Shown here: positions 8,801-17,009 of the stretch, one piece after another | How the letters are laid out: every line of letters begins with the position of its first letter | Position numbering within the stretch: the stretch's first letter is position 1 | Assembly: GCA_002335385.1 (NCBI GenBank) | Contig: DCVK01000023.1 | Span: 12,631 to 76,630 of the forward strand | Reading direction: 5' to 3' | Length of the DNA: 64,000 bases | From: Candidatus Aminicenantes bacterium UBA2190 | GTDB taxonomy: Bacteria > Acidobacteriota > Aminicenantia > UBA2199 | Notes under the pieces: model-generated | Seen by the model: only the letters and a program-made list of their open reading frames with translations | Told to the model about the DNA's origin: nothing | The model's database searches: none | Translations under genes and position numbers: made by a program

Positions 8801-10303
8801 TCAGTTATCGTATTCGTCGCCGCCGATGTCGTAGGTGCCGTCGCGCACGGCGCGATCGATGTCGTAGCGCACGACCGTGTTGTTCCGCCCGCGGTTGATG
8901 GCCGGGCTGGAGGCGGACAGCTTTTTCTGCACGTCCAGAAGGGGATCGGCCTGCAGGGAATCGCCGTCGCCCTTGATGTGCGCCTGCCATTGAGCGAGGC
9001 TCATGCCCTGGGCGAACGAGCCCGGGCGCTGGTCGTAGAAGAGGCAGGCGCCGCCGCCGATGCGGAAATACAGGTTATGGCTCATCACGGGCATGCCGCT
9101 GAGCGCCGAAAGGCCGCCCAGTTCGTCGGCGTAGCGGATGCGCACCACGTGCTCATCGCCGCCGGCAGCCTGGACGAAGATGTTGTTGCGGATGTCGGGC
9201 TCCAGCGTCGGCGGACGCTTGGCCGTGGGCTCCCAGTCCTGGAAGCTGATCCCGAAATGGAGGGCGTTCTGGCCCCTTGAGGCGGCGTTATAGACGGTGT
9301 TGTTATAGATCCTCGGCTTGCTGGAGGCGTAGATGCCGATGCCGGCATAACCCGTATCGTAAATGATGTTGTTGCGCACCGTGCCGTTCAGGCTCTCGTA
9401 GAAGCCGGGGTTGGCCTGCAGGTCGAAGAACTCGGGACTGGTGTCGAAGCCGACCATGATGCCGCCGCCGCCGCAGGAATAGACCAAGTTTCTCTGCACC
9501 ACGCAGCCCTGGGCCCCGCCCTTGAAGTAGAGGCCGTTGGTGGCGATGTCGTGGATGCGGCAGTCCTCGACCGTCATGCGGTCGCCGTTGACGTTGTCGA
9601 TGCCCTCGGCGTTGCCGTCGTCGCGGCGGCCGCTGCGGAAGATCTCGCAGCGGCGGATGACGATGTCGTCGCAGCCGGGGGTGATCTTGACGCAATCGCG
9701 GCCGCTGTCGTGGATGCGGCAGTCTTCCACAAGCATGCGCGAGGCGCCGGAGCGGTCGTTGGCGTTGCCCCAGTCCCACTTGGTCTGGAACATCACGCCG
9801 TAATAATAGCCGCCGACGATTTCCAGCCGCTGGAGCTTGCCGCCGGAGGCGTCCACGTCGAACAGCACCGTGACGTCGAGGTCGGGATCGTTGACCGGGC
9901 ACTGGATGACCGCCCACTCGCCGGTCTGGGAACGGATGGTGATGTTCGGGAGACGCACCCTGACGGTCTCCCTGTACGTTCCGCCGCGCAGGACGATCGA
10001 TTTTCCCGCATCGGCCCTTTCCAGGGCCCGGGCGATGGTGCGGAACGGGGCGGCCAGGGAGCCGTCGTTGCCGGCGTCATTGCCCGCCGGCGCCACATAG
10101 AGCACGTTCGCCTCGTCGTACACGGGATCGGGCGGCAGGGTCTCTTCGTAATCGGTCGGATTTTCGGAATCGGCTGGATCATCGGGAAGCCCGCCTTCCT
10201 CGCGGGCGCAGCCCGAGAGGAACAGGAAAGCCGTCAACAGGAGCACCATCCTGCAGCGGCGGCCGAATGTCCTGCCAAGGCCCGATTTTTTGCTGAGTCC
10301 CAT
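8801..10303 (-). CDS. Lipoprotein with right-handed parallel beta-helix
   Basis: A 500-residue protein with a lipoprotein signal (LLLTAFLFLSGC, lipobox cysteine about residue 32). A Glu/Asp/Pro-rich linker follows, then a DUF1565-like opening (VLYVAPAGNDAGNDGS, FRTIARAL) and many beta-helix coils (RMLVEDCRIHDSGRDCVKI, NNIIYDTGYAGIGIYASS, NNTVYNAASRGQNALHFG). Such folds act as polysaccharide lyases or surface carbohydrate-binding proteins; I cannot assign a catalytic site. The start could alternatively be the internal Met at about residue 19. Its 3' end faces island A. Confidence 0.82.
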   Translation of the reverse strand: MGLSKKSGLGRTFGRRCRMVLLLTAFLFLSGCAREEGGLPDDPADSENPTDYEETLPPDPVYDEANVLYVAPAGNDAGNDGSLAAPFRTIARALERADAGKSIVLRGGTYRETVRVRLPNITIRSQTGEWAVIQCPVNDPDLDVTVLFDVDASGGKLQRLEIVGGYYYGVMFQTKWDWGNANDRSGASRMLVEDCRIHDSGRDCVKITPGCDDIVIRRCEIFRSGRRDDGNAEGIDNVNGDRMTVEDCRIHDIATNGLYFKGGAQGCVVQRNLVYSCGGGGIMVGFDTSPEFFDLQANPGFYESLNGTVRNNIIYDTGYAGIGIYASSKPRIYNNTVYNAASRGQNALHFGISFQDWEPTAKRPPTLEPDIRNNIFVQAAGGDEHVVRIRYADELGGLSALSGMPVMSHNLYFRIGGGACLFYDQRPGSFAQGMSLAQWQAHIKGDGDSLQADPLLDVQKKLSASSPAINRGRNNTVVRYDIDRAVRDGTYDIGGDEYDN

Positions 10304-10435
10304 TCTGTTGAGTAAGATAGGATTTCAGCGGAATTATCTCAACCGATTTTTTTCCTGGGGATGCCGCCCGGGAACTCCGACCTTGAAAAAACGGAAATTT
10401 AAGGCTCCTTCCGCGGGAAACGGTAGGCGGGCCGC

Positions 10436-10738
10436 TTACCGGCCCAGGAAATAGGGCGGGACCAGCGCCCGATGGATGGCGATCCTTTCCCAGACCTTGC
10501 CCAGCACGTAGGGCTCGTGGTCCAGCCATTCCCGCTGCAGTTCCTCTCTTGAGGGGAAGTCGCAGACGATCATCGAGCCGATCAGATCTCCCTTCTCGTT
10601 CAGGATGCCGCAGGCATAGAGCCAGCGGCCGTTCTCGTGCCATTTTTCCGCCTGCTGCAAATGCTCCGGCCGCACCGCCATCCTGCGCTCCAGGGCCTTC
10701 TCATCCGTTCCGTCATAGGCGATCACGATAAAGTGCAT
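10436..10738 (-). CDS. YciI-family protein
   Basis: A 100-residue, single-domain protein. It opens with MHFIVIAYDG and shows the YciI pattern of charged helices (RMAVRPEHLQQAEKW) followed by GSMIVCDFPSREELQREWL and a PYV-type segment. YciI is a ferredoxin-like fold found as a small stand-alone enzyme or binding protein of mostly unknown substrate. ATG at 10738 is preferred over one 24 nt upstream because GGAGG sits just before it. It follows the pseudo-esterase gene by 20 nt in the same direction. It is cytoplasmic, unlike nearly all its neighbours. Confidence 0.82.
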   Translation of the reverse strand: MHFIVIAYDGTDEKALERRMAVRPEHLQQAEKWHENGRWLYACGILNEKGDLIGSMIVCDFPSREELQREWLDHEPYVLGKVWERIAIHRALVPPYFLGR

Positions 10739-10758
10739 CGGAAACCTCCGGGGGAATT

Positions 10759-12303
10759 TCACCTTTTATTCGGATCTTTTTCTTGAAGCTTTTTCAGCAT
10801 CTCCCGGGCATTTTGGTTTTGGGGATTGATTTCCAGGACTCTCTTGTAGCTTTCGATGGCTTTTTCCTTTTCTCCGTTTCTCATATAGCATTCGCCCAGG
10901 CTGTCATGGGCATTGGCCAATCCGGGATGCAACTCCACGTTCATCTGGAATACCTGAAGGGCGCCTGCCAGATTCCCGGCCTGCATCAGCCGGTACCCCA
11001 GGTCGTTGAACTCGTTTTCGTCGAAATAGATCGAGGGCTGGGAATGGGCCTGCAATTCCCTGAATTTATTGATCCCGGCTTCGATTCCGCCGGCACGAAT
11101 CGCCTTTTCCACCTGATAGGCGGCGGAGGCCTTGATTTTTTTCTCCATGCTCGCGAGCCGGGAACGGAGCATGCCGTTGTCGTGCGGAACCAACTCCACG
11201 GCCTTTTTTATATAATCCAGCGCGCTCTCCAGGTTTCCCATCCGGGACAGGATGTTGGCCATGCGGAAAAAGCTGTTGGCCCCCAGGGGATACCGTTCCA
11301 TGGCAAATTCAAGAATCTTCACAACCTCATTGATTTTTCCGAGTTCCATCAGGTGATCCCCCTGAACCGTCAGCACGTGCTCGGGCGGATCCACTTCAAA
11401 CCCGTATTCTTTTGACAACTCCCGGTAAAACGAAAGCACGTCATCCAGGCATTCCACCTTTCGCTTCTCCGGGAATGGATAATCTTCAAACAATTTTTTC
11501 AAGCCTTCCCGCAATCCCAGGCGCTGTAAGAATTCGTCATGCCCGGGCATGAAATTCAATTCCAATTCAAAACCTTCCGGATGGCTGGTTTTGACGATTT
11601 GCTCAAACCGATTCAGGTACCCGATCCCCTCCCTGGCCAAAGCATCCGCGTCATCATAGGAAATGAATACCCATTTTCTGAAATCCGATTTTTGATTCAA
11701 AGAACTCTCCGTCGTTTTCAGGATCAAATCCCTTCCGCCCTGCCAGCGGAACGGATGGTTGATGATCAGCGCGTCAAATATGTCGGGATGCTGAAAAAGA
11801 GTAAACAGCCCGAAATTGGCCCCGGCCTGGGGACCGATCAGAACCCGGAAATCCTTGGTCCGATATTGGCTCTTGATGAAAGGGAACGCCTCCTGCTGCA
11901 GGAAGCGGGTGAAGGCTTCAATGCCCGTGGGCTTGCCATCGGGTGTCAGGGGCAGCAGGTCGCGGTAGCGGTCGGCATTCATGATGCCGACCAGGAGACA
12001 ATCGGGGATCCGTCCGGTCGGGCACAGGGTGTCGAGAACGGAAACCGCCTCGGCAAAATAGGTGGTCACATGGTCGCCGTAGAGCATATAGAGGACCGGG
12101 TAGCGCCGTTTCCCATCTTCGTACCCTCGGGGCAGGTGCACCAGGAGCGTCCGCTCCTCGTTCAATATTTCGGAGTGAATCTTCCGGTACTTCCCGATCG
12201 CCACGTCGTCACCGTCCTGCTGGGCGAAGGCGAATGACGACCCTGCCGATTCCAGCATGATCAGGCAAAAAGCCAGGATCAATATCCGTGTTCCTTTTTT
12301 CAT
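10759..12303 (-). CDS. Exported esterase-fold protein lacking the serine nucleophile, with TPR tail
   Basis: A 514-residue protein with a signal peptide (about 5-28). Residues about 35-275 follow the alpha/beta-hydrolase esterase family of Fes/IroE type (RTLLVHLPRGYEDGKRRYPVLYMLYG). At the nucleophile elbow, where the family has GHSxGG, it reads GPQAG, so Gln159 replaces the serine; a histidine persists in MPGHDEF (His255). From about 310 to 505 there are TPR repeats ending in a block (NAHDSLGE, NPQNQNA) shared with two neighbouring proteins. It is probably a binding or scaffold protein rather than an active esterase. ATG at 12303 has GAGG upstream; the longer frame adds a non-signal leader. 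Confidence 0.82.
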   Translation of the reverse strand: MKKGTRILILAFCLIMLESAGSSFAFAQQDGDDVAIGKYRKIHSEILNEERTLLVHLPRGYEDGKRRYPVLYMLYGDHVTTYFAEAVSVLDTLCPTGRIPDCLLVGIMNADRYRDLLPLTPDGKPTGIEAFTRFLQQEAFPFIKSQYRTKDFRVLIGPQAGANFGLFTLFQHPDIFDALIINHPFRWQGGRDLILKTTESSLNQKSDFRKWVFISYDDADALAREGIGYLNRFEQIVKTSHPEGFELELNFMPGHDEFLQRLGLREGLKKLFEDYPFPEKRKVECLDDVLSFYRELSKEYGFEVDPPEHVLTVQGDHLMELGKINEVVKILEFAMERYPLGANSFFRMANILSRMGNLESALDYIKKAVELVPHDNGMLRSRLASMEKKIKASAAYQVEKAIRAGGIEAGINKFRELQAHSQPSIYFDENEFNDLGYRLMQAGNLAGALQVFQMNVELHPGLANAHDSLGECYMRNGEKEKAIESYKRVLEINPQNQNAREMLKKLQEKDPNKR

Positions 12304-12449
12304 GACAACCTCCTCATTTCTCCGATCCTTTTGGGCCATGGTCGCGGCTGGGGCAATGGCGAAAAGCTCTCGGAATTATCATCCTCGTCCTGCGCAATGA
12401 AATACCATATCGTGCCAATTGCATAAAAACAAGCACCATCCCTCAAAGG

Positions 12450-14684
12450 TTATTTCACCTGGGAAAGGCATTTTTCTTTCAGGAATAGCAGGAAGCCGGC
12501 GTCGATGCGGAAGATGTCGCCGCTCTCCTCGCCGCTTTCACTCTTATGATGGCGAAAGAAATAGAGGTCCCGGCCATCGGGCGAGACCAGCGGAAAATCT
12601 TCGCCGGCCGGCGTGTTAACGGCGTCGCCCAGGTTGATCGAAGGCGACCAGTTCCCCTGCCCGTCGCGGAAGCTGATGTAGATGTCCCAGCCGCCGCGAT
12701 GGCCGGGGCCGTCCATCCAGGCGGTCAAGAGATAATCCTCGTCGGGGGCGACGAAGGCATGGCCGCCGATCAGGCCCTGTGGCGCCTGCGGATCGAAAAG
12801 CTTCACCGGTTCGCCTGCTTTTTCCTCCGCGAACGGGCAGTTCCAAAGCCCCATGGACGAATAGTACAGCCTGCCGCTCCGGCCCTGGCTGGCCCGCCAC
12901 TGGTCGCCCGGCCCGTTGATGGGCGCGGGCAGCGCTTTCGGCGGCGACCAGCCGTCGCCCTGGCGCTCGACCATCCAGAGGTTGAACCCGTCGGCGTTGG
13001 GCTGATCCGCCAGCGGCCGGTCGGAACTGAAGAACAGGCGCCGGCCGTCGGGGCTGAACGTCGGCTCGAGATCGGAATGAACTCCCGAAAAGGGGGCGGT
13101 GACGGAAGACTGCCAGATGCCGTCCCTGCGCTCCGTCCGCTGAATTTCCCACTGGCCGGGAGCTTTGCGGACGGCGAAGAAGGCGTCGTTCTTGTCCGGG
13201 CTGAGAGCGAGGCAGAACTCGATGCGCCCCGGCAGGCAGATGACGCCGGGGGCGAAGATTTCAGCCCCGGTTGTCTCCGGCGGCTGCAGCTGTTCCAGCA
13301 TTTTTTTGGCATTGTCATTGTTCGGATTCAATGCCAGGGATTTCTTGTAATTTTCGATGGCAAGTTCCTTTTTGCCATTTTTCAGACAGGCTTCGCCCAG
13401 GCTGTCGTGCGCATTGGCGGATCGGGGAAACATCTCAACGTTGAATTTGAAAACCTTCAAGGCCTGCAAAATTTTCCCGGTATTCATCAGGCCATATCCG
13501 AGAAAATTGAACGATCCCTCGTCAAAATAGAACCTGCTGCCGCTCTCGCGCAGCTTTCTGAGCCTGGCCATCGTTTCATCCAGCGCGTTCGGGCCGGCAT
13601 TTTTGAGGAGCTCGGAGGCCAGTTTCTTATGCTGCAAAAAGAAGACGCGGACATGGGAGTGATGCTGCGGCCGCACCCATTGGTCGCCACGCTCCTTGTA
13701 AACCGGCATCGTTTTGACAAAAGCAAATTCCCGGTCCAGGGAGAATTGCTCCTGGATCTCGGCGAGGTCCCTGCCGGCAGCTTCCGCAGTCTTGACGCTG
13801 TTCCAGAGCTGGCGGATATAATCGAGGTGTTCACGGGCGCGCTCCCTGGTCCAGAGATCGGTCATGTCGCACAAGACTCTTTCCACGGCATTTTCCCCCT
13901 CCAGGATCTCCTCCAGCAACGCAATCCAGCGGGGGACGTCCAGTTCTGCGTATTGGCCATAGGGATAGGGAGCGAGATGGTGCGAATGGAGGATGAATCC
14001 CGGGATGATCGCCAGCTTCTCCTCGGGAACGACCACGACCGTCATGCCGTTGTAGTTTCCGGCCTTGCCGAACCAGTTCAGCTCAAGAGTGAGGTCGCCC
14101 AGATCAACCTGCATCTTGTCGCTGAAAACCGTTTCGGGAAGCAAAAGGGAGAAGCCCTTCTCCAGTTCTTCGGCCCGCTGCCCGCAGGTGCGCAGCCACT
14201 GCTCTTCGATCACCGCTTTTTCAGAGCCTTTTTCGTGGGTTTCCAAGCGTTTGCGCGAGACCTCCTCCTTCCAGCGCCACATCTCGATGAGCTGCTTGAT
14301 CTCCGCCTCGACCTCCTTTTCTTTCCCCCGGTACTTGTTCAGGAAGCTCTCATGGCCGATGATCGTCGTGTCCTTGTAGACGGCGTTGCCGCCGAACAGA
14401 TCGAGCCGGTCGACCAGATTGAGCGCATAGGCGAAATCATTCCGCTTCAGGCCTTTGGCGATCGCTTCCCTGAATTTTTGCGCCGTGATCCCGGACCAGA
14501 AGGTGTTGAAGACGACCAGTCCTTTTTCGGACTGGATGACCAGCTGTTCGTCCCCGCCATCGGCAACGGTCACGACCGATACTTTGTCGGAAATGTTCCT
14601 GACCTGGAAGTTTTGCTTTGGTTCCTCACCGGGTACCGCTGTCCCAACCAGCAACAAACAGCCGATGGCAATCAGTTTTTTCAT
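12450..14684 (-). CDS. Exported fusion: degenerate metallo-beta-lactamase fold, TPR, PD40 propeller
   Basis: A 744-residue exported protein (signal about 1-19) in three parts. Residues about 25-260 follow the metallo-beta-lactamase fold, but the HxHxDH signature is replaced by LVDRLDL (90-96): the histidines are gone and one Asp is kept. Residues about 386-465 are the TPR block with NAHDSLGE. Residues about 470-744 are a PD40-type propeller that begins with the cluster's entry motif in the form AEIFAPGVI and contains FSPDGRRLFFSSDRP. Loss of metal ligands implies a pseudoenzyme. ATG at 14684 is supported by GGAGGA. The 3' end lies 146 nt from the pseudo-esterase gene. Confidence 0.83.
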   Translation of the reverse strand: MKKLIAIGCLLLVGTAVPGEEPKQNFQVRNISDKVSVVTVADGGDEQLVIQSEKGLVVFNTFWSGITAQKFREAIAKGLKRNDFAYALNLVDRLDLFGGNAVYKDTTIIGHESFLNKYRGKEKEVEAEIKQLIEMWRWKEEVSRKRLETHEKGSEKAVIEEQWLRTCGQRAEELEKGFSLLLPETVFSDKMQVDLGDLTLELNWFGKAGNYNGMTVVVVPEEKLAIIPGFILHSHHLAPYPYGQYAELDVPRWIALLEEILEGENAVERVLCDMTDLWTRERAREHLDYIRQLWNSVKTAEAAGRDLAEIQEQFSLDREFAFVKTMPVYKERGDQWVRPQHHSHVRVFFLQHKKLASELLKNAGPNALDETMARLRKLRESGSRFYFDEGSFNFLGYGLMNTGKILQALKVFKFNVEMFPRSANAHDSLGEACLKNGKKELAIENYKKSLALNPNNDNAKKMLEQLQPPETTGAEIFAPGVICLPGRIEFCLALSPDKNDAFFAVRKAPGQWEIQRTERRDGIWQSSVTAPFSGVHSDLEPTFSPDGRRLFFSSDRPLADQPNADGFNLWMVERQGDGWSPPKALPAPINGPGDQWRASQGRSGRLYYSSMGLWNCPFAEEKAGEPVKLFDPQAPQGLIGGHAFVAPDEDYLLTAWMDGPGHRGGWDIYISFRDGQGNWSPSINLGDAVNTPAGEDFPLVSPDGRDLYFFRHHKSESGEESGDIFRIDAGFLLFLKEKCLSQVK

Positions 14685-14737
14685 TTCAATTCCTCCTGCC
14701 GGGCGCACGGCGGCATCGCCAGCGCTGCCAATGATTA

Positions 14738-15187
14738 TCATATCACCGCCTCCGGTCCGGTTCCATATCTGGAAGGATATCTCGACCACAATTTTCTGTT
14801 GTGTTTTGCAGGGCGCAGCCCTCTTGCTTTCCAAAGATAAATCGTCAGGGCCATGAGCAATATTCCTGAAACGATCTCACTCGCGACATCCTGCCCGTTG
14901 AGCAAGAAAGATCCCGATGGTTGGTAGGTGAACAGGCTTTTTCTCAGGAATTTGCTGTCACTCAGGCCCATTCCGAACAGCGGCCCCATGGTTCAGTTCC
15001 AGATGAAATGCACTCCGATGCACATCCATAGGGCTCTTGTTTTTATATACAGGATTCCGAGAAAGGCCCCGGCCATGACCGCCACGGCGATGGAGTAAAC
15101 CGTTATCCCCTCATTGCTCAAATGGGCTGCGCCGAACAATAGCGAGTAGATGCCCAGGCTGATGCAAAAGCTGCTGCCTTCGATCAT
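14738..15187 (-). pseudogene. Remnant of a CPBP intramembrane protease
   Basis: The frame opens at ATG 15187, which overlaps the isochorismatase stop (ATGA). It encodes LLFGAAHLSNEG, a membrane helix and GVHFIWN, the second and third CPBP (Abi/CAAX protease) motifs. The first motif (EExxxR) and the preceding helices are missing. TGA at 14993-14995 stops the frame directly after HFIWN. The same frame continues (MGPLFGMGLSDS, then a last helix) to 14738, as expected for an intact CPBP tail. So the gene is both 5'-truncated and interrupted in frame. A short working product from 15187 is unlikely. Confidence 0.7.
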
Positions 15188-15774
15188 TGCCGGAGCTGCA
15201 GGAAGAACATCATGGACTCGAAGCTCAGCGAATCGCAGATGTCCTTGACGGCGTTGGTGTAGTCGGGGTTGTGGCTCATGATGCCCTCGCGGATCATGAA
15301 GACCTTGTAGCCGCGCTCCACGCCTCCGAAATAGGTGGGCAGCACGCAGCCGGTCGCGCTCAGGCCGCACAGGAAGACGGTATTGCAGCCCTTCTCCTTC
15401 AGGATCCGGTCCAGGTCGGTCTGGACGAAGGCGCTGGGAAAGCGCTTGACAACCCTGACGTCCTCGCCAGGGGGCAAGATCGTATCGACGAAGGCGAATT
15501 CCTTCGTGCCTTCCGCCGGTCCCCAGCGCAGGTCGCTGTGGTGGACGCGCACCACCGGGAGTTTATGCTGGCGGAAAAACCAGATTGCGCCGTTGATCAC
15601 CCGCAGGGCGATCTTCTGCTCCTGTTCCGACATCAGCGGCAGGTAGGCGTTCTGCACGTCGACCACCACCAGCGCCGGCCGGATCGCCTCGCCGGTTCCT
15701 TCCGGCTGCGCCATTCCCGCAACGGGGAGCAGCATCCAGATCAAGGTCAGAATCAAGACCTTTTTTTCATTCAT
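15184..15774 (-). CDS. Exported isochorismatase-fold cysteine hydrolase
   Basis: A 196-residue protein. After a signal peptide (about 4-22) the isochorismatase-like fold carries the complete triad: Asp39 in VVVDVQNAY, Lys110 in VVKRFPSAF and Cys143 in CGLSATGCV. The family hydrolyses amides or related bonds (nicotinamidase, carbamoylases, isochorismate) and is normally cytoplasmic, so an exported form is unusual. ATG at 15774 follows GGAGG; the 20-codon upstream extension is hydrophilic and would hide the signal. Its 3' end overlaps the CPBP remnant, which appears to have been joined to it by a deletion. Confidence 0.82.
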   Translation of the reverse strand: MNEKKVLILTLIWMLLPVAGMAQPEGTGEAIRPALVVVDVQNAYLPLMSEQEQKIALRVINGAIWFFRQHKLPVVRVHHSDLRWGPAEGTKEFAFVDTILPPGEDVRVVKRFPSAFVQTDLDRILKEKGCNTVFLCGLSATGCVLPTYFGGVERGYKVFMIREGIMSHNPDYTNAVKDICDSLSFESMMFFLQLRQ

Positions 15775-15865
15775 GCTCGAAACCTCCTTTTGTTCCCGCG
15801 CACAGGACTGCCGGACGGCGCGGATATTTTTCATCTTACTCTGTCCAGTAGAATGATTTTGATAG

Positions 15866-16822
15866 TTATTTCCTGCCCCAACTTGGCCAACCGTCCCATT
15901 CGCTCCGATGGGTCAATCTTTTTTGATTGCTGCCGTCGGCGCTCATGGTGTAAATCTCAAAATTGCCATCCCTCTCGCTCTGAAAAACGATGCTGTTCCC
16001 ATCCGGCGACCAGCAAGGATTCTCGTCACGGCCATTTGCGGTTGTGAGTCCAACATCCCCGCTGCCATCTGGATTCATTATGTGAATATCGCCTTGAGTA
16101 CCGCTACCGCTTATTACTGTCAGCCCGTAGGCTATCTTCTCGCCATCGGGGGACCAAACCGGAAATATTTTATGGCCCGAACTGTTGGTTATCCGCTGTT
16201 GATTTCCGCCATCACCATCCATGGTATAAATCTCATAGTTGCCATTTCTGTTCGACATAAAAAGAATTTTAGCGCCAGCGGGCGATTCAATCGGACGTTC
16301 ATCCCTGTATGGGTTATCGGTCAACCTCACCTGATTTGTTCCATCCGCATTCATCATCCAAATTTCGGTTCTATTGGTGGAATCGACGACAAAGTAGATT
16401 CTTGATCCATCGGCTGACCAGGACGGTTGATCCTCCGCATCATATGAATGGGTCAGTCTTTGCTGATCGCTCCCGTCCACATTCATCATGTAGAGATCTC
16501 GCGAGTTATCCCGTTCACTGACAAAGGCGATCTTTGAAAAATCGGGCGAGAAAGCCGGGCACTCATCGCTGGCGGAATTGGTCGTCAGCTGTCTTATTCC
16601 GCTGCCATCGGCATTCATGATATAAATATCACGGTTCCCCGATTGGCCCGAATAAAAGGTTATTATTCCTCCACCTCTGCCATCCAGGGGCGTGATGGCG
16701 GAATCGGGATCGGGTTCCGGTTTGACTCCTTCACAGCCACAAAAATTTAGAACGAGCGCGAATAAACAGGCAATGATAAACAAATAATTTGTCCTTCTGG
16801 CATTTGAATTGATCTTATTCAT
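15866..16822 (-). CDS. Lipoprotein with six-bladed TolB-like PD40 propeller
   Basis: A 318-residue protein with a lipoprotein-type leader (VLNFCGC, cysteine about residue 29-30). It has six TolB-type repeats of the form YIMNADGSGxxxLT followed by WSPDGxxIxF, plus SER/SNR blade edges. TolB propellers bind protein partners in the periplasm, but no Pal or Tol genes are nearby, so this is a paralogue and not tolB itself. The gene is visibly more AT-rich than its neighbours, which may mean recent acquisition. Unlike the other propellers here it lacks the FAPG entry motif. Confidence 0.85.
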   Translation of the reverse strand: MNKINSNARRTNYLFIIACLFALVLNFCGCEGVKPEPDPDSAITPLDGRGGGIITFYSGQSGNRDIYIMNADGSGIRQLTTNSASDECPAFSPDFSKIAFVSERDNSRDLYMMNVDGSDQQRLTHSYDAEDQPSWSADGSRIYFVVDSTNRTEIWMMNADGTNQVRLTDNPYRDERPIESPAGAKILFMSNRNGNYEIYTMDGDGGNQQRITNSSGHKIFPVWSPDGEKIAYGLTVISGSGTQGDIHIMNPDGSGDVGLTTANGRDENPCWSPDGNSIVFQSERDGNFEIYTMSADGSNQKRLTHRSEWDGWPSWGRK

Positions 16823-16871
16823 ATTTGTTCTCCCAATTATTAATTGTGATTGTTTTGTTCATTTTCTATTC

Positions 16872-16967
16872 CTACGGTCTCAAACCTTCGATGAAGGTCC
16901 AGATGGCCAGCAACGGGACCGCGAGCCATAGCGACGTCCATGCGATGACTGTTTTCAGTGAGCTCAT
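16872..16967 (-). CDS. 31-residue single-helix membrane micro-protein
   Basis: ATG at 16967 is preceded by AAGGAGG with good spacing. The ORF encodes 31 residues, MSSLKTVIAWTSLWLAVPLL then AIWTFIEGLRP: a short polar start, one aromatic-rich transmembrane helix (about 6-26) and a charged end, with TAG at 16872-16874. It sits between two co-directional genes with gaps of 42 and 49 nt, so it is probably part of the same transcript. I do not recognise a family. It could be a small subunit or regulator of a membrane protein. Confidence 0.5.
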   Translation of the reverse strand: MSSLKTVIAWTSLWLAVPLLAIWTFIEGLRP

Positions 16968-17009
16968 CCTGCCTCCTTGACAAAGATATTTCGTCTTCGT
17001 CCCCGCCGT

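Noticed and set aside
8387..8834. Two overlapping plus-strand ORFs of about 99 and 119 codons inside island A
   Set aside because: They translate the 7-bp repeats (NPKFQINSKFQ, LEFGIWDL-like strings), have no ribosome-binding site, and the same kind of string arises from island B in the opposite core orientation.
12304..12449. Possible small ORF between the pseudo-esterase and MBL fusion genes
   Set aside because: No frame longer than a few codons with a ribosome-binding site is present; the gap is AT-richer and may hold a promoter only.
12546..14840. Plus-strand ORF of 764 codons opposite the MBL-TPR-PD40 gene
   Set aside because: The minus strand has a signal peptide, ribosome-binding site and recognisable domains; the plus frame has none of these.
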